Below, one piece after another: positions 39,401 through 45,400 of a stretch of DNA of 64,000 bases. This DNA comes from Rhodococcus sp. B7740 (GTDB lineage Bacteria; Actinomycetota; Actinomycetes; Mycobacteriales; Mycobacteriaceae). The notes beneath the pieces are model-generated. The model was not told the origin of the DNA. It saw only the letters and a program-made list of their open reading frames with translations, and did not search any database. The position numbers and the translations under genes are program-made. Each line of letters starts with the position of its first letter. Position 1 is the first letter of the stretch. The DNA lies in contig NZ_CP010797.1 of assembly GCF_000954115.1 (NCBI RefSeq), forward strand, positions 1,984,001 through 2,048,000, read 5' to 3'.

Positions 39401-42400
39401 CGAGATAGAGCTCACCTGCGACACCGACGGGAGTGGGATTCAGTCGCGAATCGAGCACGTAGACAGAGGTGTTCCACACCGGCGCACCGATGGGCATGAC
39501 TTCCGAATCCTCGTCCGTGACCGCGTGATAGGTCACGTCGACCGCAGCCTCGGTCGGGCCGTACAGGTTGTGCAACTCCACTCCCGCGATTGCCCGCCGT
39601 AGCGCGCGGGCGGTGGTGGGAGCCAACGCCTCACCGGATGCGAACACCAATCGCAGCGAGGCACCCGACGCTCGGCGTCGCTCCACCTCGGGTACGAACA
39701 CCGACATCATCGACGGCACGAAGTGCACCACCGACACATGCTCACGAGCAATCACATCGAGCAGATACAACGCATCCCGATGACCATCCGGAACAGCGAT
39801 GGCCACCGACGCACCGTTCTGCAACGCCCAGAAGAACTCCCACACCGACACATCGAACGTCGACGGAGTCTTCTGCAACACCACATCCCCGGCGCTCAAC
39901 CCGTACTCGTGCTGCATCCACAACAACCGATTCACGATCGCCTCGTGCGACACCCCCACACCCTTCGGACGACCCGTCGAACCCGACGTGAAGATCACAT
40001 ACGCGAGATTCGACGCCCGCAACGGAGCCGTGCGCTCGGCATCGGACAACGGCAACGGCGACAGACCCGACACATCGACAGTGTCGATATCGACCGTCTC
40101 GACCCCCGCGAACTCCACATGATCACGCGTCGTCGACAACACCCGAACCGGAGCCGCCGTCGCCACGATGTACTCGTTGCGATCCACCGGCTGCGACGGA
40201 TCGATCGGCACATACCCCGCACCGGCCTTCACGATCGCATACATACCCACGAACAGGTCCAGACTCCGCCCGATCGCGAGCCCCACCAGCGAATCAGGAC
40301 CAACCCCCACCGACACTAGAAGTCGCGCAAGACGATTCGCACGCCCCGCGAACTCCGCATACGTCAACCGCTCACCCTCGAACACCAACGCCTGCGCATC
40401 CGGAGTCTCGGCCACCTGACGATCGAACAGGTCGACCAGCGTCACCTGGTCCGGTACCTCGTGTTCGGTGCGGTTCCACGCTGTCACGACTCGGTCGCGC
40501 TCGCCGTCGTCGAGAAGGTCGATGTCTCCCACCGACAGCGAGGGATCTGCCACCACGGCACCGAGTATCCGCACGAAACGTTCGGAGAACCCTCTCACCG
40601 TCGCGGCGTCGAACAGGTCGGTCGCGTAGGTCAACTCGGCGGCCATGCCCTGCCCGCGACCGTCCACTCCGATGGACTCGGTGACGGTCAACTGCAGGTC
40701 GAACTTCGCCACCTCGGCATCGAGGGCGACGCTGTCCACCGACAGACCCGGTAGGTCCACGTGCGTGCGGGTGAGGTTCTCGAACGAGAGCATCACCTGG
40801 AACAGGGGGTGCCGCGCCTGCGATCGGGACGGATTGAGCACCTCGACCAAACGCTCGAACGGCAGATCGGCATGTCCGAACGCGCCGAGCGCCACTTCGC
40901 GGGCGCGCCCGATCTGCTCCGAGAACGTCCGACCCGACTCGATGTCGGTGCGCAACACGAGGGTGTTGACGAACATGCCGACCACGTCGTCGAGGGCTGC
41001 GTCGCCACGGCCTGCGACCGGGGTACCGATCGCGATGTCCTCGGTACCGGACAGACGCGCGAGCAGCACCGCGAGAGCAGCGTGCACGACCATGAACAGC
41101 GAGGCGTTGTGCGTGTGGGCCAGCGAGGACAGTCCCCGATGGACCTCGGCCGGTACGTCGAATCGGATCGACGATCCCTGGTAGGACTGGCGATTCGGGC
41201 GCGGCCGATCGGTCGGGAGATCGAGCTGATCGGGCAGACCGGCCAGCATGTCAGCCCAGTAATCGACCTGACCGGAGATCAGTGATTGCGGATCGTCCTC
41301 GGAGCCGAGTACCGAACGCTGCCACAGGCTGTAGTCGGCGTACTGCACCTCCAGCGGCATCCACGCCGGGTTCTCCCACGCGGTGCGCGAGGCGTACGCG
41401 ATCATGAGGTCGCGCGCCAGCGGACCCATCGACCAGCCGTCGGCCGAGATGTGGTGCACCACCATGGCGATGACGTGTTCGCGAGGACCGATCTCGAACA
41501 GGCGTGCCTGAATGGGAACGTTGACCGTCACGTCGAACGTCGTCGATGCCAGCGAGAAGACCTGCCGCTGGATATCGGCCGCGGACGTGGGAACGGGCAT
41601 CAGGTTCGGCACCGTCTGAGCGGCGTCGAGGATGGACTGCTGCGGGCCCGCTGCGGTGTCCGGGTAGACGGTGCGCAGCGACTCGTGCCGGTCGATCACG
41701 TCCATGATCGCCACCTGCAGCGCCGCGACATCGAGTTCGCCGGTCAGTCTCAGTGCGAACGGAATGTTGTACGCGGTGGAGTCGGCGTCGAATCGATTGA
41801 GGAACCACATCCGCTGCTGCGCGAGCGAGAGCGGAATTCGCTCGGGCCGCACGGTCGCGACGAGCGCGATGCGGCCACCTTCTCCTGCGGCCTGCTCCAC
41901 CCGTACTGCGAGCAACGCCACGGTCGATGCCTCGAACAGCATGCGCACCGGCACGGTGGCATCGAGAGCAACTCCCAGGCGCGAGACCACCTGCGTGGCG
42001 ATCAGCGAATTACCGCCGAGCTCGAAGAAGTCGTCGTCCAGACCCACACGCTCGACTCCGAGGACGTCGGCGAAGACGTCGGCGACGATCTCCTCGATCG
42101 GTGTCGTCGGAGCACGGAACTCGCGCACCTCGAACACCGGAGCCGGCAGTGCCCTGCGATCGAGCTTGCCGTTGACGGTCAGCGGGATCGCGTCGAGCAC
42201 CACGAAGGCCGAGGGCACCATGTACTCCGGAAGCATCTCTGCGATACCGGTTCTGATGTCCTCGATGTCGACGATCGGCCGACCGTCGACCGCAGCGGAC
42301 ACCACGTAGGCGACGAGCCGAGCTGCACCGGGAGAGTCCTCACGAACGATCACGGCGGCCTGGGTGACGGTCGGCTGCGCGGTCACCGCTGCCTCCACCT

Positions 42401-45400
42401 CGCCCAGCTCGATGCGGAATCCCCGGACCTTGACCTGATCGTCCGAACGACCGAGGTACTCGAGCTCGCCTGCAGCGTTCCACTGCGCGAGGTCACCGGT
42501 CCGGTACAGCAGCGACCCCTCGTCGGCTCCCGACGCGAACGGGTTCGCCACGAAGCGAACCGATGTCAGTTCTCGGCGACCGAGATAACCACGGGCCAAT
42601 TGTCCACCGGCAACGTACATTTCGCCGGGAACCCCGACCGGAACCGGATGCAGGCGGGTGTCCAGCACGAACACCCGCAGTCCGGCGATCGGCTTGCCGA
42701 CCACCGACGCACTGCTCTCGACGGACGCGGCGTCGAGCGCTCGGTAGGACACGTGCACGGTCGTCTCGGTGATGCCGTACATGTTGACGAGCTGGGGCGC
42801 ACGGTGACCGTGCCGCTCGAACCACCCGGTCAGCCGTCGTTGTTCGAGGGCTTCACCACCGAAGATCACGTAGCGCAGCGACAGTTCGCCGTGCTCGGTT
42901 GCCGTGGTGCGATCGGCCTCCGAGAGCTGATAGAACGCCGAGGGTGTCTGGTTGAGCACCGTGACCTGCTCGTCGACGAGCAGCCGGTGGAATGCCTCCG
43001 GCGATCGTGAGGTGAAGTAGTCGACGACGACCAACGTGCCGCCGTAGAGCAACGGGCCCCACAGCTCCCACACCGAGAAGTCGAAGGCGTACGAGTGGAA
43101 CATCGTCCACACGTCGTCGGCACCGAAGCCGTAGACCGAGTCGGTGTTGTCGAGCAGCCGAACGACGTTGCGATGCGGAATCATCACGCCCTTGGGCTTG
43201 CCCGTCGAACCCGAGGTGTAGATGACGTAGGCGACGTTCTCGGGCCGCAGCGGACTCGTCCGGTCACCGTCGGTGACGGGATCGCAGGACACCGACGACA
43301 GATCGAGGGTGTCGATGTCGAGCAGTGCTGCGCCGGTGCGAGTTTCGACGTCTGACGGCAGTTCCACGCGGTCCGAGCCGGACAGCAGAACGGTTGTCGG
43401 CCGCGCGTCGTCGAGCATGTATTCGACTCGGTCGAGTGGGTAGCTGGGGTCGACGGGCAGGTATCCACCGCCGGCTTTGATCACCGCGACGAGCGCGACG
43501 ACGAGTTCCGCCGAGCGCGGGAGGGCGACGGCGACCAGGCTTTCCGGGCCGACACCGTGGGAGATCAGAACGCGGGCAAGGCGATTGGTGTGCGCGTCGA
43601 ACTCGGCGTAGGTCATCGACGCGCCGTCGAAGCGAACTGCGACAGCGTCGGGGTGCGCCGCAGCAGCAGCGTCGAGCAGATCCACCAGGGTGAGTTCGCG
43701 AGAGACGTCGTCTCCGGACGCGTTCCACTGCGAGAGCACGGACCGGTGCTCCGCGGCATCGACGATCGTGACGTCGCCGACCGGCAGGGTGGCGTCCGTG
43801 GTGACCGCATCCAGAATGGCCAGGAAGCGACGCGCGAAACTCTCGACGAGATCTGCGTCGAACAGATCCGTTGCGTACTCGAACACCGCGTCGATACCTG
43901 CGGGTGCGCCGTCGTCGAGATGCTCGGTCAGCCACAGCTGTACGTCGAATTTGGCGATGGGTACATCGAATTCGGCGGCCTCGGCGCGCAGGCCACCGAC
44001 GGTGAGTTCGCGAGACATTGCCGATTCCAGCGAGATGGCGACCTGGAACAGCGGGTGCCGGGACGTCGAACGCACCGGGTTCAGCACCTCGACGAGGCGT
44101 TCGAACGGCACGTCTGCGTGCGCGAAGGCGGACAGGTCCGTGTCACGAACGCGCGAGAGGAGTTCTTCGAACGTCAGCGCCGGATCGACTTCGGTGCGCA
44201 GTACGAGGGTGTTGACGAACATGCCGACCAGGTCGTCGAGTGCGGGTTCTCCTCGACCGGCCACGGGAGCACCGATGGCGATGTCGGTGGTGCCGCTGAG
44301 TCGGGCGAGCAGCAGCGCGTACGCGGACTGCATGACCATGAACAGCGAGGCGTTGTTGGCACGGGCCAGGCTCGCCAGCGAGGCGTGCAGACGAGCCGGA
44401 ACGTCCACCCGGAGCTTGCTGCCCGCGTTCGAGGACACTGCGGGGCGCGGCCTGCTCGACGGCAATGTCAACTGATCGGGCAGATCCTCGAGAGTCGCTC
44501 TCCAGTAAGCGATTTCGCGCGACGCCAGCGACAGCGGATCGGTCTCGGGACCGAGTACCGCACGTTGCCACAGCGCGTAGTCGGCGTACTGGACCTCGAG
44601 AGGCGTCCACTCGGGGGCGCGTCCCTTGATCCGGCTCGAGTACGCCACCAGCACATCCCGCGCCAGCGGACCGAACGACGCCCCGTCGGCGGCGATGTGG
44701 TGCAACACCATCGCGAGTTCGTGCTCGGTCGGTGAGATCTCGAACAGTGCGATGCGGAACGGTGTGTCGACCGTGACGTCGAATCCCTTGCCGACCAGCT
44801 CGTGCAGGCGACCGCCCAGTTCGTCGCGTTCGACACGGACCGGCAGAATCGTCGCCGGGGTCCGCGCCGCCGTGAGTACGACCTGTTCGGGAGAGCCGTC
44901 CACCTCGGGGTAGACGGTACGCAGCGTCTCGTGCCGGTCGACGACGTCGGCGAATGCGGCCGACAGTGCTACCACGTCGAGCGGCCCGGTCAGACGCACG
45001 GAGAACGGCAGGTTGTACACCGCTGTGGTGGGGTCGAAGCGGTTGAGGAACCACATGCGCTGTTGCGCAGGTGACAGCGGGATACGCTCGGGCCGTTCCC
45101 GCGACTCCAGCACCGGAGTGTCCGCCCCGAGCCGAGCCGCCGATTCGGCCCTGGCCGCGAGTGCCCCGACGGTGGGAGCCTCGAACAGCTCACGAACGCC
45201 GAGGCGAACTCCGAGAGCGCTGCCCACTCGGGTCACCAACTGCGTGGCGATCAGAGAGTTGCCGCCGAGCTCGAAGAAGTCCTCGTCCAGACCGACCTTG
45301 GAGGCCCCGAGCAGATCCTCGTAGATACCGGCGACGACGTACTCCGCACGACTCTGCGGGGCCCGGTACTTTTTCGCGCTGCTGAACATCGGTTCCGGCA

